37,204 bases of DNA from Candidatus Symbiothrix sp. (GCA_031261295.1 JAISKT010000039.1:1-37204); one strand, 5' to 3'; numbered from the stretch's first letter, positions 16,008-24,739 are shown. Notes: a model not told the origin generated them from the letters alone. Numbers and translations: made by a program.

Positions 16008-17659
16008 TTCAATAATTCTTTCGCATTTTCAATGGCGGCGCTTGTCAATTCCGAACCGCTCAACATTTGTGCAATCTCTTTTATCCGTTCTTCCGTGGAT
16101 AAGCGGCGGATGTGCGTTTCCGTAAAATCACCTTCTTCTTCCTTATAGACAAAGAATTGCGAATCGCCTTTAGCTGCAATTTGGGGCAAATGCGTAATGG
16201 CGATTACCTGCATCACTTCGCCCATCCGGTGCATGATGTCTCCCATTTTATCCGCTATTTCTCCCGAAACGCCCGTGTCTATTTCATCAAATATAATCGT
16301 AGGCAAAGCAGTCGCTCCCGCAATCAACGATTTGATTCCCAGCATCAAACGGGAAATTTCACCGCCGGAAGCCGTTTGGGCTACCGCTTTCAATTCGCCG
16401 TTTTTGTTGGCCGTAAAAAGGAAACCGACATCATCTATTCCGGTGGCATCGGGCGATTCTTTTGTCATTATCCGGCAACTGAATTGCATGTAAGGCATTC
16501 CCAACACGCTCACTTGATCCACCAATTGTTTTTCCAAATAAACAGCGGCTTTCTTGCGGGTGGTTGATACTTTTCCGGAAAGTTCTGTTACCCGTTGCCG
16601 GGAAGCATCCAGCAATTTTTGCAATTTAGCTATTTCGTCGTCGTAATTTTCTATTTCCTGTAATTGTGCTTCCAGATTGTCCCTTAACGAGATAAGCGCT
16701 TCCACCGAACCGGTTTTGTGTTTTTGTTGCAAAGAATAAATCAAATCCAAGCGTTCGTTTATCCACTGTAAACGCTCCGGATCTAATTCTAATTTTTCGG
16801 ATTGGCGGCTGATTTCCAATGACAAATCCTTCAAATCTAAGTAGGCCGTTTGCACCCGTTCGATGATTTCACCCGAAGGAGCGTATATTTTTTGCAGGGA
16901 TTGGGCCAGGTTCAAGGATTCTTTCAAGGAAACCACCACTCCCTTGTTGTCATCCGACAATAAATGTTCAATCGCGTACAATCCGTTTTTCAGTTCTTCC
17001 ATATTCGAAAGAATCCGCAATTCTTCCTCCAGTTCCGTTTGTTCCGCCGGTTTCAATTTGGCTTCTTCCAATTGTTGGAATTGAAAACGCAGGTAATCCT
17101 GTTCGCCAGCCTGTTCGCTCGCTTTTTCCTTTAATTCTTTCAATTGCTTGCCAATGGATAAAAATTCCCGGTAATGCGTTGTATATTCTTCCCGCAAATT
17201 TTTGTTACCGGCCAATACATCCAATACTTGCAATTGGAAACGGTTGTCGCCCAGTAATAGATTCTGGTGTTGTGAATGAATATCGATCAGGAAAGTTCCC
17301 AGTTCTTTCAAATCGGTCAGACTTACGGGACTGTCATTGATAAACGCGCGGGATTTGCCGGAACTCCAGATTTCCCTCCGCAGAATGCAGTTTTGCGTAT
17401 CGTAATCCAAGTCCCGTTCATTGAAAAAGGCTTCTAAACCGTAGGAAGAAATATCGAACAGTCCCTCAATCGAACATTTGTCTTTTCCTTGCTGAATGGA
17501 TTTGGCATCGGCCCGCTGGCCCAAAATCAGGGACAAGGCGCCTATGATAATGGATTTTCCGGCGCCGGTTTCTCCGGTAATCACCGAAAAACCCTGGGAA
17601 AACTCAATTTCCAGATTGGAGATCAATGCGTAATTTTGTATTGTCAGTCTTTTGAGCAT
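16004..17659 (-). CDS. recN: DNA repair protein RecN
   Basis: RecN is an SMC-like ATPase acting in double-strand break repair. The 551-residue protein has the N-terminal MLKRLTIQNYALISNLEIEF and Walker A GETGAGKSIIIGAL, long coiled-coil segments across residues about 150-370, and then TASGGEISRLMLGIKSL (signature) and IIFDEIDTGVSGEIA (Walker B). AITHLPQIAAKGDSQFFVYK follows. Full family length with no break. It starts 12 bases after the DUF4835 stop and overlaps rlmB. Confidence 0.95.
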   Translation of the reverse strand: MLKRLTIQNYALISNLEIEFSQGFSVITGETGAGKSIIIGALSLILGQRADAKSIQQGKDKCSIEGLFDISSYGLEAFFNERDLDYDTQNCILRREIWSSGKSRAFINDSPVSLTDLKELGTFLIDIHSQHQNLLLGDNRFQLQVLDVLAGNKNLREEYTTHYREFLSIGKQLKELKEKASEQAGEQDYLRFQFQQLEEAKLKPAEQTELEEELRILSNMEELKNGLYAIEHLLSDDNKGVVVSLKESLNLAQSLQKIYAPSGEIIERVQTAYLDLKDLSLEISRQSEKLELDPERLQWINERLDLIYSLQQKHKTGSVEALISLRDNLEAQLQEIENYDDEIAKLQKLLDASRQRVTELSGKVSTTRKKAAVYLEKQLVDQVSVLGMPYMQFSCRIMTKESPDATGIDDVGFLFTANKNGELKAVAQTASGGEISRLMLGIKSLIAGATALPTIIFDEIDTGVSGEIADKMGDIMHRMGEVMQVIAITHLPQIAAKGDSQFFVYKEEEGDFTETHIRRLSTEERIKEIAQMLSGSELTSAAIENAKELLK

Positions 17660-17671
17660 GGAAGCGAAATG

Positions 17672-18589
17672 TTATTTTTTCAAGGGATCCAGTTGATTGG
17701 ACATAGTCGGATACAGGCTGCGAAGCAAATCGTACAGTTCTTTCTTTTCCTCTTGTGTCGCCTTTCCTCCGATGGATACGATTTCGTCTAATTTGGAATC
17801 GGCGAACATCTGAAGGATTATTTCGGAATTGCGTACCTGGCGTAATTCTTTCAATACCGGTAAAGCATTCAAAATCGTTGTCCGCGCCCGATCCGGATTG
17901 GCCGCCATTTCGTCTAATCCTTTCCGGTGATACGTGTACCACAAATCGCGGTATCCTTTTAAGGAAGCATCCAAAAAAGCATTGATGATAGAGCCCCGGT
18001 TGCGGTTATCATCGAAAGAAGACCAGCCGCCCCAGCCCGAATTGGATTGGGCCATCGTGGCAATAGTCTGGGCCTGCCGGTAAAAAAGGCTGCCGCCCGT
18101 AGGAGAAAAACTGTCAAAATCCAAGGCCAGAATCAGGTTGGCATAAAAAGCGATTACCGCTTCCAGATTACTGTTCAATGAGTTTTGTTGCATGCCAAAC
18201 GTATTTTGTTGCGTTTCAATTGTCGCATTCTCCATATATTCAAATTCAAATTTGGTATCCCGGAAATTAAGCATAGTCGTTGTGTACGACGAATTATAGA
18301 CCGGCCGGCGCGACTGGACAAATAATTCCGCCTTGAAAGCGGTTTCCGAGGGTTGCTCAAGTATTGTCAACGAGAAAGTACAGTCGATCCGTTCGTTAGA
18401 AGAAAAGGTAGTTGAACTCCATTTCGACCCATTGATATACTGACTCAAAGCCTGTTCCAAAGATGTAAAAACATTCTTGTTCGTCGTCTGAATCCGCTCG
18501 CTGTTGACGGTTACCCGGGCATTCAATTCCTGTGCCTGCAAGTGAAGCAGGGAGGCAAAGAATAAAATAATTATACTGATATATTTCAT
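17672..18589 (-). CDS. DUF4835 family protein (PorD-like)
   Basis: The protein is about 305 residues, with signal peptide MKYISIIILFFASLLHLQAQE and a soluble periplasmic domain. Recognisable family text includes LNARVTVNSERIQTTNKNVFTSLEQAL, LILALDFDSFSPTGG, GWGGWSSFDDNRNRGSIINAFLD and YRDLWYTYHRKGLDEM. DUF4835 members are annotated in some genomes as type IX secretion protein PorD; the molecular role is not established here. The ATG at 18589 gives the clean signal peptide; one at 18613 would overlap coaBC by 11 bases. Its place between coaBC and recN is, to my knowledge, widely kept in Bacteroidetes. Confidence 0.82.
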   Translation of the reverse strand: MKYISIIILFFASLLHLQAQELNARVTVNSERIQTTNKNVFTSLEQALSQYINGSKWSSTTFSSNERIDCTFSLTILEQPSETAFKAELFVQSRRPVYNSSYTTTMLNFRDTKFEFEYMENATIETQQNTFGMQQNSLNSNLEAVIAFYANLILALDFDSFSPTGGSLFYRQAQTIATMAQSNSGWGGWSSFDDNRNRGSIINAFLDASLKGYRDLWYTYHRKGLDEMAANPDRARTTILNALPVLKELRQVRNSEIILQMFADSKLDEIVSIGGKATQEEKKELYDLLRSLYPTMSNQLDPLKK

Positions 18590-18602
18590 AATATATATTC
18601 TA

Positions 18603-19883
18603 CTATTCATCATTTTGTTTTAAACAATTCTCTAATTGTTTCATGCTTTCATGGAATAATCTTCTACCTTCTTCAATACTCATATATCTTACAGTAGTGA
18701 TAGTATCCATGACATCTGCCGCCACTTCCTTTTTCGACTTCAACGGAAACGCTTTTGCATTTCCTTCGGCATCAATTATCGTTATTTTATTGGTGTCTTC
18801 CCGGAAGCCGGCGCCGGCATCCCGTAGAGAATTCAGCACAATAAAATCCAGGTTTTTCTTCTGCAATTTTTCTTTTGCATTGGGGAGTTCATTGTCTGTT
18901 TCCAAGGCAAAACCCACCAACACTTGATTCTCTTTTTTTATTTCCCCTAACGATTTCGCAATATCCGGATTGGGCGTCAATTCCAATGTAAGCGACTCCC
19001 CGGACTTGCGTTTCAGTTTGTTTTCCGAATAATGAACCGGTTTGTAATCGGCTACGGCTGCACAAAGAATACCTGTATCTGTCTCCGGGAAATGAGCCAG
19101 AGCTGCCTGGTGCATTTCTTCCGCCGATTCAACGTTTATCCGCTTGATATTCGGATGAATCGTTTCCAATCTGACCGGCCCGGTAATCAAAATGACTTCC
19201 GCTCCTCTTGCCGCACATTCTTCCGCCAGGGCAAAACCCATTTTACCGGAAGAATAATTACTTATATAACGTACGGGATCTATCTTTTCATACGTGGGAC
19301 CCGCCGTTATCAGCACTTTTTTTTGGGTAAGTTGCACTTTTTTTTCAAAAAAAGTTTCAAGGACTTTGACAATCGTATCCGGTTCTTCCATCCGGCCTTT
19401 CCCTTCCAATGCGCTTGCCAGAAAACCGGTGGCCGGTTCAATAATCTGATTTCCGTACGATTTCAGTTTCTCCAAGTTTTGTTGCGTACTCGGATGCGCA
19501 TACATATCCAAATCCATGGCGGGAGCGATAAATACCGGCGCTTTCATCGACAGATAAGTCGTGATAAGCATGTTGTCTGCAATTCCGTTCGCCATTTTGC
19601 CAATGGTAGCTGCCGTAGCGGGAGCAATCAGCATCAAGTCGGCCCAAAGACCTATATCTACATGGCTGTGCCAGGTTCCGTCGTTGGCTGTAAAAAACGC
19701 GCTGACTACCGGCTTTTGCGTCAAAGCAGACAAGGTAACGGGCGTAATAAACTCTTTTCCGGCAGGCGTGATAACGACTTGCACTTCCGCTCCTTTTTTT
19801 ATCAAGGCGCGGCAAAGACAGGCTGCTTTGTAAGCCGCTATACTTCCCGTAATCCCCAATACAATTTTTTTTCCTGCTAACAT
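18603..19883 (-). CDS. coaBC: Bifunctional phosphopantothenoylcysteine decarboxylase / phosphopantothenate-cysteine ligase
   Basis: CoaBC makes 4'-phosphopantetheine for coenzyme A in two steps. The 426-residue protein has an N-terminal flavin-dependent CoaC domain (KKIVLGITGSIAAYKAACL, APATAATIGKMANGIADN, APAMDLDMYAHPSTQ). The C-terminal CoaB domain shows KKVLITAGPTYEKIDPVRYISNYSSGKMGFALAEE, AAVADYKP, LELTPNPDIAKSLG and VLNSLRDAGAGF. About 25 extra residues after DVMDTI form a charged helical tail. It heads the coaBC-DUF4835-recN-rlmB run. Its leader is divergent from the porin gene and no clear -7 box is seen. Confidence 0.95.
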   Translation of the reverse strand: MLAGKKIVLGITGSIAAYKAACLCRALIKKGAEVQVVITPAGKEFITPVTLSALTQKPVVSAFFTANDGTWHSHVDIGLWADLMLIAPATAATIGKMANGIADNMLITTYLSMKAPVFIAPAMDLDMYAHPSTQQNLEKLKSYGNQIIEPATGFLASALEGKGRMEEPDTIVKVLETFFEKKVQLTQKKVLITAGPTYEKIDPVRYISNYSSGKMGFALAEECAARGAEVILITGPVRLETIHPNIKRINVESAEEMHQAALAHFPETDTGILCAAVADYKPVHYSENKLKRKSGESLTLELTPNPDIAKSLGEIKKENQVLVGFALETDNELPNAKEKLQKKNLDFIVLNSLRDAGAGFREDTNKITIIDAEGNAKAFPLKSKKEVAADVMDTITTVRYMSIEEGRRLFHESMKQLENCLKQNDE

Positions 19884-19996
19884 AAGACCTTAAAACTTAA
19901 AAAACGCTGCAAGTTAGCCATTTTTCATAAGTTCCGCAACGATTTGCACCGTTCTTTTGTTTATTATAAAATATAACACATCTAATTAGATAAATT

Positions 19997-21337
19997 ATGA
20001 AAATGAGAAAATTATTTTTTATCACCTCTTTACTGATCATTCCATTTTGTTTGAATGCCCGGGAACCCAATCCATTGGCGGTTGAAAATCAATTTCCCGG
20101 CAATTCCGATGCTTTAAAAGTGTATAAGTCGGCTGCTAAAGAACAAGCAGATACAACAACGGCTGCGATACGAACCTCCTGGATTGCCAACAGGCCGGGA
20201 GACAACTGGTTTTTTTCCTTGTCCGCAGGAGCAGCTCATTTGCTGAGCGAGGAAACCCGTTATTTACCTGCAGGCAGCCAATTGAATCCTACCTATGGCT
20301 TTGCTTTTGGTAAATGGATGTCGCCCGTATGGGGATTGCGCCTGAATGTCACCGGGGCAAAATTGAATGGTTTCGCTACCTGGTTTGATGACCGGGGATA
20401 TGGAGAATGGTATGTAGGGGATCAACATCCGAACATTTATAATGTGAAGAGCACCAATACGTATGTTTCCGCCCATACGGAGGAAGGCGCCGCTTTTGTC
20501 AAAGAAAGATTCCTGAATACCGACAAACTGATTCATACCGGCCATGGCGATGGTTACGGATATGACTTTATGTATATGGGCGTTTCGCTTGATTTTTTGC
20601 TTAACCTGAAGAATACGTTCAAGGCTTATAACCCGAAAGCCTTTTTTAATCCGGTAATATATGGCGGTTTTGGATATGCCCATACATTCAAGGAAGATCA
20701 CCGGACGGCCGTTAATAATATCATGGAGAAAATAGGCGGTATGGCGAATTTTCGTCTAAGCGACAACTGCCAACTCTTCTTAGATGTGCAATTCCTCTTT
20801 TTACCTGAAATATTTGACCGGCGGGCGGGCGCTCACCTGACACAAGATATGGTTGATAATTACACCATTGGTTTTACTTACCAGTTCAATTTCAGGCATT
20901 TCATCAAATCGCCGGTTTATGAAATTAAAGCGGTTGAGACATTAACCGACCGGGTCAACGAATTGCGAAGCCGTTCGGAAGCAGCAAGTCCTTCGGATGT
21001 GATAAGTAAGGAAAAATCTCCGGTAGATCCGGTATTTTTTGAACTGGGCAGTTATGAACTGGGTTATTCCCAGCTAATTAGCATACGGAAAGCGGCCATG
21101 TATCTATACAATCATCCGAAATCCAAAATCCGGATAGAAGGTTATGCGGATAAGAATGCCGGTACTCCGGAGCTTAATTTGAAATTAGCTCAAAATCGCG
21201 CCAATGCGGTGGGCAATGCCTTGTTTGAGAATTTTGGGATAGACCGTAACCGGCTTATTATTAAATACTTTGGGGATACGGTACAACCCTTTGAAGAAGG
21301 ACGTCAAAATCGAGTGGCCATCCTCGTTATCCCGTAA
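19997..21337 (+). CDS. OmpA family outer-membrane protein
   Basis: The 446-residue protein has signal peptide MKMRKLFFITSLLIIPFCLNA and an N-terminal beta-barrel-like region (residues about 65-310) rich in GW, FGYAH and FTYQFNF strands. The C-terminal OmpA peptidoglycan-binding domain (about 335-446) shows VFFELGSYELG, KIRIEGYADKNAGTPELNLKLAQNRANAV and the basic end GRQNRVAILVIP. It should link the outer membrane to peptidoglycan. It is transcribed alone and ends at a bidirectional hairpin. An imperfect TTCTTTTG lies at about 19953-19960 upstream. Confidence 0.88.
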   Translation: MKMRKLFFITSLLIIPFCLNAREPNPLAVENQFPGNSDALKVYKSAAKEQADTTTAAIRTSWIANRPGDNWFFSLSAGAAHLLSEETRYLPAGSQLNPTYGFAFGKWMSPVWGLRLNVTGAKLNGFATWFDDRGYGEWYVGDQHPNIYNVKSTNTYVSAHTEEGAAFVKERFLNTDKLIHTGHGDGYGYDFMYMGVSLDFLLNLKNTFKAYNPKAFFNPVIYGGFGYAHTFKEDHRTAVNNIMEKIGGMANFRLSDNCQLFLDVQFLFLPEIFDRRAGAHLTQDMVDNYTIGFTYQFNFRHFIKSPVYEIKAVETLTDRVNELRSRSEAASPSDVISKEKSPVDPVFFELGSYELGYSQLISIRKAAMYLYNHPKSKIRIEGYADKNAGTPELNLKLAQNRANAVGNALFENFGIDRNRLIIKYFGDTVQPFEEGRQNRVAILVIP

Positions 21338-21346
21338 AAAACAACG

Positions 21347-21384
21347 AATCCGTCATTTCTCGCATACACTCGAAATGACGGATT
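21347..21384. terminator. Bidirectional hairpin between convergent genes
   Basis: AATCCGTCATTTC (21347-21359) pairs perfectly with GAAATGACGGATT (21372-21384) around a 12-base loop. T-runs follow on both strands. The sequence core GTCATTTC...GAAATGAC is shared with the longer palindrome at 26250-26335. Confidence 0.75.
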
Positions 21385-21414
21385 TGCAAACTTTTTGGAC
21401 AGCTTCTTTTAAAT

Positions 21415-21930
21415 TTACAGCAGTTTTTCCAGGTATTGGAGAAACTCGTTGTTTGTCCAATTGCCGCTGAAGTAGGCGCCGTTTACAAAAAAGGAGGGTG
21501 TACTATCCACTTTTGCTTTATCACCGGAAGCAACATCTGCATTGACCTTATCCACTGTTGGTTTGCTTCCAAAATCTTTCTCGAATTTGGCTTTATCCAA
21601 ACCGATGGATGCAGCATATTGCACCAAGGAAGCATCATCTAAACGCCGTTGATTTTCAAAAATAATATCGTGCATTTCCCAGAATTTACCTTCCAGGCCG
21701 GCAGTTTCCGCGGCGATGGCAGCATGAACGGCATGCTCATGCAACTCTTGCAAAGGATAATTCCGGAAAACAAATTGCAGTTTATCACCCAATTTCTGTT
21801 GCAATTTTTTTACAATATAATACGCTTCCCCGCAATATGGGCATTGATAATCTCCGTACTCCACTAATGTAATCGGCGCACCCGATGCCCCTTGTGCATG
21901 ATCCGAACTTGTTACTTTTTCCAAACTCAT
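21415..21930 (-). CDS. DsbA-like thioredoxin-fold protein
   Basis: The 171-residue protein has the DsbA/thioredoxin_4 pattern PITLVEYGDYQCPYCGEAYYIVKKLQ (CPYC active site), FRNYPLQELHEHAVHAAIAAETAG, FWEMHDIIFENQ and the cis-proline segment VDSTPSFFVNGAYFSG. It has no signal peptide, so it appears cytoplasmic, unlike classical DsbA. It may be a peroxide-related or general thiol oxidoreductase. An inverted repeat TGTTCT-7-AGAACA lies 18 bases upstream. Confidence 0.85.
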   Translation of the reverse strand: MSLEKVTSSDHAQGASGAPITLVEYGDYQCPYCGEAYYIVKKLQQKLGDKLQFVFRNYPLQELHEHAVHAAIAAETAGLEGKFWEMHDIIFENQRRLDDASLVQYAASIGLDKAKFEKDFGSKPTVDKVNADVASGDKAKVDSTPSFFVNGAYFSGNWTNNEFLQYLEKLL

Positions 21931-21948
21931 AATTATTAATTTTTTTAG

Positions 21949-21967
21949 TGTTCTTTCTGATAGAACA
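21949..21967. promoter_or_regulatory. Inverted repeat upstream of the thioredoxin-like gene
   Basis: TGTTCT (21949-21954) and AGAACA (21962-21967) are separated by seven bases in the leader of the DsbA-like gene. This could be an operator or a small leader hairpin. No TAnnTTTG box is evident nearby. Confidence 0.3.
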
Positions 21968-22020
21968 TTTTACAGCCCGGAATGTTTTGGAGAAGCGTTA
22001 AGTGAATCTTAATTATTTGC

Positions 22021-22887
22021 TTAAAGCAGATTGATACATTTTTTCAAACTCAGCTCCCATTCCGGCACAATAATCCCAAACGTTTCTTTTATCTTCGTTT
22101 TATCTAAAACGCTATACATGGGCCGGGTAGCTTTCGTCGGATACTGATCGGTAGGAATCGGATGTACCGTACAACCGGTTATCCCCGCCAACTGAAAGAT
22201 TTTTTCGGTAAAATCAAACCAAGTCGTAATTCCTTCATTACTATAATGATAAACGCCGGAAGGAAAAGTTTTTTCTTTTTCAGTGTAAACAATAATGGAT
22301 AAAATGGCTTGCGCCAAGTCGGCGGCATACGTAGGTGTTCCTTTTTGGTCGTAAACGACGTTCAATTCCGGGCGTTCTTTGCCCAGACGAAGCATCGTTT
22401 TTACAAAATTATTTCCATAAATGGAATATAACCAAGCGGTTCGGATAATGATGCTTTCCGGACAAATAGCCAATAATGCCTCTTCTCCCTCGCGTTTGCT
22501 TTTCCCGTAAACCGACTGGGGATGGGTCGTGTCCGTTTCCTTGTAAGGAGCGGTTGCCCGGCCGTCGAATACGTAGTCGGTCGATACATGGATAATCCGG
22601 GCTTTTCCTTTGGCTGCTTCCGCCAGGTTTTTGACCGCATCCCGGTTGATTTTGTAACACAATTCCACATCGTCTTCCGCTTTATCGACAGCTGTATAGG
22701 CGGCGCAATTGACGATGTAATCTATTTTTTTGTCCTGAACAATTTTTACAACTGCTTCTTTTTGAGTCAAATCCAATGTGTCCACGTCGGTCGGAATAAA
22801 ATTAAATTCGGGATATTGGGCGTACAATACTTCTAATTCACTGCCTAATTGTCCTTTTGCACCTGTAATGAGGATGTTTTTTGTCAT
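22021..22887 (-). CDS. rfbD: dTDP-4-dehydrorhamnose reductase
   Basis: RfbD (RmlD) carries out the last step of dTDP-L-rhamnose synthesis for surface polysaccharide. The 288-residue protein has the Rossmann motif ITGAKGQLGSEL, VNCAAYTAVDKAE, HVSTDYVFDG, the YxxxK pair in SVYGKSKREGEEAL, and IIRTAWLYSIYGNNFV. Other rhamnose genes (rfbA-C) are not in the window. It is divergent from the metallo-hydrolase through a shared symmetric promoter and has no gene directly in front. Confidence 0.92.
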   Translation of the reverse strand: MTKNILITGAKGQLGSELEVLYAQYPEFNFIPTDVDTLDLTQKEAVVKIVQDKKIDYIVNCAAYTAVDKAEDDVELCYKINRDAVKNLAEAAKGKARIIHVSTDYVFDGRATAPYKETDTTHPQSVYGKSKREGEEALLAICPESIIIRTAWLYSIYGNNFVKTMLRLGKERPELNVVYDQKGTPTYAADLAQAILSIIVYTEKEKTFPSGVYHYSNEGITTWFDFTEKIFQLAGITGCTVHPIPTDQYPTKATRPMYSVLDKTKIKETFGIIVPEWELSLKKCINLL

Positions 22888-22894
22888 AATTTAT

Positions 22895-22934
22895 TACTTT
22901 TGTACAAAAGTACGAAATATGTGGCAATATCAAA
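22895..22934. promoter_or_regulatory. Symmetric divergent promoter between rfbD and the metallo-hydrolase
   Basis: The perfect 18-base palindrome TACTTTTG-TA-CAAAAGTA (22895-22912) carries a -7 box on each strand. For rfbD a TTTG lies 18 bases upstream (22934-22931). For the plus-strand gene no good -33 box is seen. The starts lie 7 bases (rfbD) and 6 bases (hydrolase) outside the palindrome. The two polymerases cannot occupy it together. Confidence 0.65.
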
Positions 22935-23719
22935 TCTTGGAGACAGGCTTTTTTTACGCAGACGGCGGCGCCATGTTTGGCGCCATACCCAAGAGGGCGT
23001 GGAGCCGGAAGTATCCTTCCGATGAACAAAACGGTTGTGTCTTGGCCATGAACTGCCTTTTGGTTTGGAATAATGAAAAAGTCGTTTTATTGGATACCGG
23101 CGTAGGAAACAAAGATGTAGGAAAACTTTCGTATTACCGCTTTTTTGACACTGAAAATATCACGGATTTAGTGCGTAAACAAGGTTTTGAACCGGAACAA
23201 ATCACCGATGTGGTTCTTTCGCATCTTCATTTTGACCATTGCGGCGGTTGCACATACAAAGATGAAAAAGGAAATTTAAAAATCACTTTCCCAAATGCAA
23301 ATCATTGGGTAAGCGCTTCTCAATGGAACAATTACCTGCATCCGAATGCATTGGAAAAAGATTCTTTCCGTTTGCAGGATGTGATGCCGGTGAAAGAAGC
23401 CGGATTGTTGCAATTAGTAGATACGGATATTGAACTGTATCCGGGTTTTAACATCAGTCTTTATGACGGCCACACCGCCGGTCAATTGGTTGTTTCTTTT
23501 ATATCGGAAAAGGAACAAACCGTGTTATTCCCGAGCGATGTGATTCCGACCAAGGCGCATTTGTCCAACGAGTGGATTTCGGCTTACGATACGCATCCGT
23601 TGAAATCGTTGGCAGCAAAAATCAAAATTAAAAAAGAGACGGAGAGCAAAAATACCTGCATGGTGTTTTACCATGATGCTTATCATCCACGAATTACACG
23701 AATTAACCCGAAAGAGTAA
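22919..23719 (+). CDS. Metallo-beta-lactamase fold hydrolase
   Basis: The 266-residue protein starts MWQYQILETGFFYADGGAMFGAIPKRAWS. It carries the binuclear metal motifs SHLHFDHCGG, DGHTAGQ, FPSDVIPT and VFYHDAY. These fit the broad lactonase/hydrolase group of the superfamily; the substrate is unknown. It is cytoplasmic. The start at 22919 follows the symmetric promoter, and a frame open from 22778 runs back through rfbD and is rejected. The last residues (HPRITRINPKE) are encoded by the left arm and loop of a 19-base palindrome, so the natural C-terminus seems to have been replaced or cut. Confidence 0.85.
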   Translation: MWQYQILETGFFYADGGAMFGAIPKRAWSRKYPSDEQNGCVLAMNCLLVWNNEKVVLLDTGVGNKDVGKLSYYRFFDTENITDLVRKQGFEPEQITDVVLSHLHFDHCGGCTYKDEKGNLKITFPNANHWVSASQWNNYLHPNALEKDSFRLQDVMPVKEAGLLQLVDTDIELYPGFNISLYDGHTAGQLVVSFISEKEQTVLFPSDVIPTKAHLSNEWISAYDTHPLKSLAAKIKIKKETESKNTCMVFYHDAYHPRITRINPKE

Positions 23720-23745
23720 TTTGTGCTAATTCGTGTAATTAGTGG
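23687..23745. repeat. CACGAATTACACG palindrome overlapping a gene end
   Basis: CCACGAATTACACGAATTA (23687-23705) pairs with TAATTCGTGTAATTAGTGG (23727-23745) with one mismatch around a 21-base loop. The left arm and loop are coding, and the stop codon lies in the loop. It can also act as a transcription terminator. Confidence 0.8.
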
Positions 23746-23772
23746 ACAACAAACAATTAAAATAAATTAAAA

Positions 23773-24513
23773 ATGAAACGGTTTACTCCTTTATTTATCG
23801 CTTGCTTTATCGCATTCCCTTTGCTGCATTCCTGTTTGTCAGGCAATTTCAAGGAAATAAAAGGGAATTACACCATCGTCAATGAAAAAATCGCTATTGA
23901 TGATTACGAAGGAATCATTTTGGGCGTACCCGCAGAAGTGATTTATCAACAGATTTCGCAAGCAGAACCATTCTTGCAAGTGTTGGTGGACGAAAACATT
24001 CTTCCGCGGTTGAAAATTTCGGTGGAGGATCATTGTTTGGTCATCTCTCAAAACACCGATTCCATGTTGCGGCCGACTCAATTCAAAATTTACACCAATT
24101 CGCGAAGTTTGTGTAAAGTAGAAATAGCGGGAACCGGCAATATTCTAATGGAAAAAGAAGTGAATTCCCAGGATATGGACATCCTTATTTCAGGAGTCGG
24201 GAATGTAAAAACCGACAGCCTGTATTGTGAAATCCTAAAGGTAAAAATAACGGGAGCAGGTGATGCTGAAATCAATGGCGCAGCGACTAACGCCACGTTC
24301 TCCATTGATGGAACAGGAAGCATCAAGGCGTTTGGGTACTTGGTTCAAGACTTGAATTGCAGCATCAATGGCGCCGGCGATGTGGAGGCATACGTTTCTA
24401 AAAACTTGAATGCGAATGTTTCGGGAGTAGGAAATTTGAGGTACAAGGGAAATCCGGAAACCGTTGTGACTAATATCAACGGAGTAGGAGATATTCGGAA
24501 GACAAATGAATGA
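23773..24513 (+). CDS. GIN-domain (DUF2807) lipoprotein
   Basis: The 246-residue protein has a lipoprotein signal (MKRFTPLFIACFIAFPLLHSC) and then the head GIN domain. This is seen as a beta-helix-like ladder of GTGNILME, SGVGNVKTD, TGAGDAEING, DGTGSIKA, NGAGDVEAY, SGVGNLRYKG and NGVGDIRK. Such proteins are exported and probably surface or periplasmic, sometimes described as putative adhesins; no ligand can be named. It lies 54 bases after the metallo-hydrolase with the palindrome between, and ends before a long hairpin. Confidence 0.85.
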   Translation: MKRFTPLFIACFIAFPLLHSCLSGNFKEIKGNYTIVNEKIAIDDYEGIILGVPAEVIYQQISQAEPFLQVLVDENILPRLKISVEDHCLVISQNTDSMLRPTQFKIYTNSRSLCKVEIAGTGNILMEKEVNSQDMDILISGVGNVKTDSLYCEILKVKITGAGDAEINGAATNATFSIDGTGSIKAFGYLVQDLNCSINGAGDVEAYVSKNLNANVSGVGNLRYKGNPETVVTNINGVGDIRKTNE

Positions 24514-24527
24514 CGGTTTGATTGCGG

Positions 24528-24585
24528 ATAATCTATAATAATTAACCTGAGTTCCTTATCCGGAACTCAGATTAATTATAGATTA
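24528..24585 (+). terminator. Long stem-loop after the GIN lipoprotein
   Basis: CTGAGTTCC (24547-24555) pairs with GGAACTCAG (24562-24570). The flanks extend the stem with ATAATCTATAATAATTAA against TTAATTATAGATTAT. No T-run follows on the plus strand, so a transcript-stabilising or rho-linked role is possible. Confidence 0.55.
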
Positions 24586-24605
24586 TAAAGACATAATTCA
24601 TTAAA

Positions 24606-24704
24606 AGAAAAAGCGTTAGGAACTTTTATTCTTGTACCCGAAACTTCGACAATTTCAAAAACGAACAAGAATAAGTAAGACGTATGCTACCCTTACCTTT
24701 TTTT
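24606..24704 (+). ncRNA. Structured element, copy B, with T-run
   Basis: TTATTCTTGT (24626-24635) pairs with ACAAGAATAA (24665-24674) around a loop containing CGAAACTTCG. A weaker GTAAG/CTTAC stem and seven T (24698-24704) follow. It aligns with the minus-strand element at 26430-26590: shared blocks are AAAAGCG, CTTTTATTCTTGT, TTCGACA and CAAGAATAA. No promoter is visible. Its nature (small RNA, or relic of a mobile-element end) is open. Confidence 0.4.
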
Positions 24705-24708
24705 ATTA

Positions 24709-24739
24709 TTTCCGGGGTTGGGTCGAGCAACCCCGGAAA
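24709..24739. repeat. Perfect G/C-rich hairpin
   Basis: TTTCCGGGGTTG (24709-24720) and CAACCCCGGAAA (24728-24739) pair over 12 bp around a 7-base loop. The T-run lies before it on the plus strand, so it is not a classical terminator for either direction. It lies 72 bases beyond the stop of the minus-strand gene at 24812. Confidence 0.6.

Noticed and set aside
19032-19880. 282-residue plus-strand frame opposite coaBC
   Set aside because: It is the antisense shadow of coaBC. The composition is rich in R, F and H with no family text, whereas coaBC is complete on the other strand.
22778-22918. N-terminal extension of the metallo-hydrolase
   Set aside because: It would run back through rfbD and the symmetric promoter. 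The protein fold starts at MWQYQILETG.
24709-24739. Intrinsic terminator for the minus-strand gene at 24812
   Set aside because: The stem is strong, but on the minus strand it is followed by A-rich, not T-rich, sequence. It is kept only as a hairpin.
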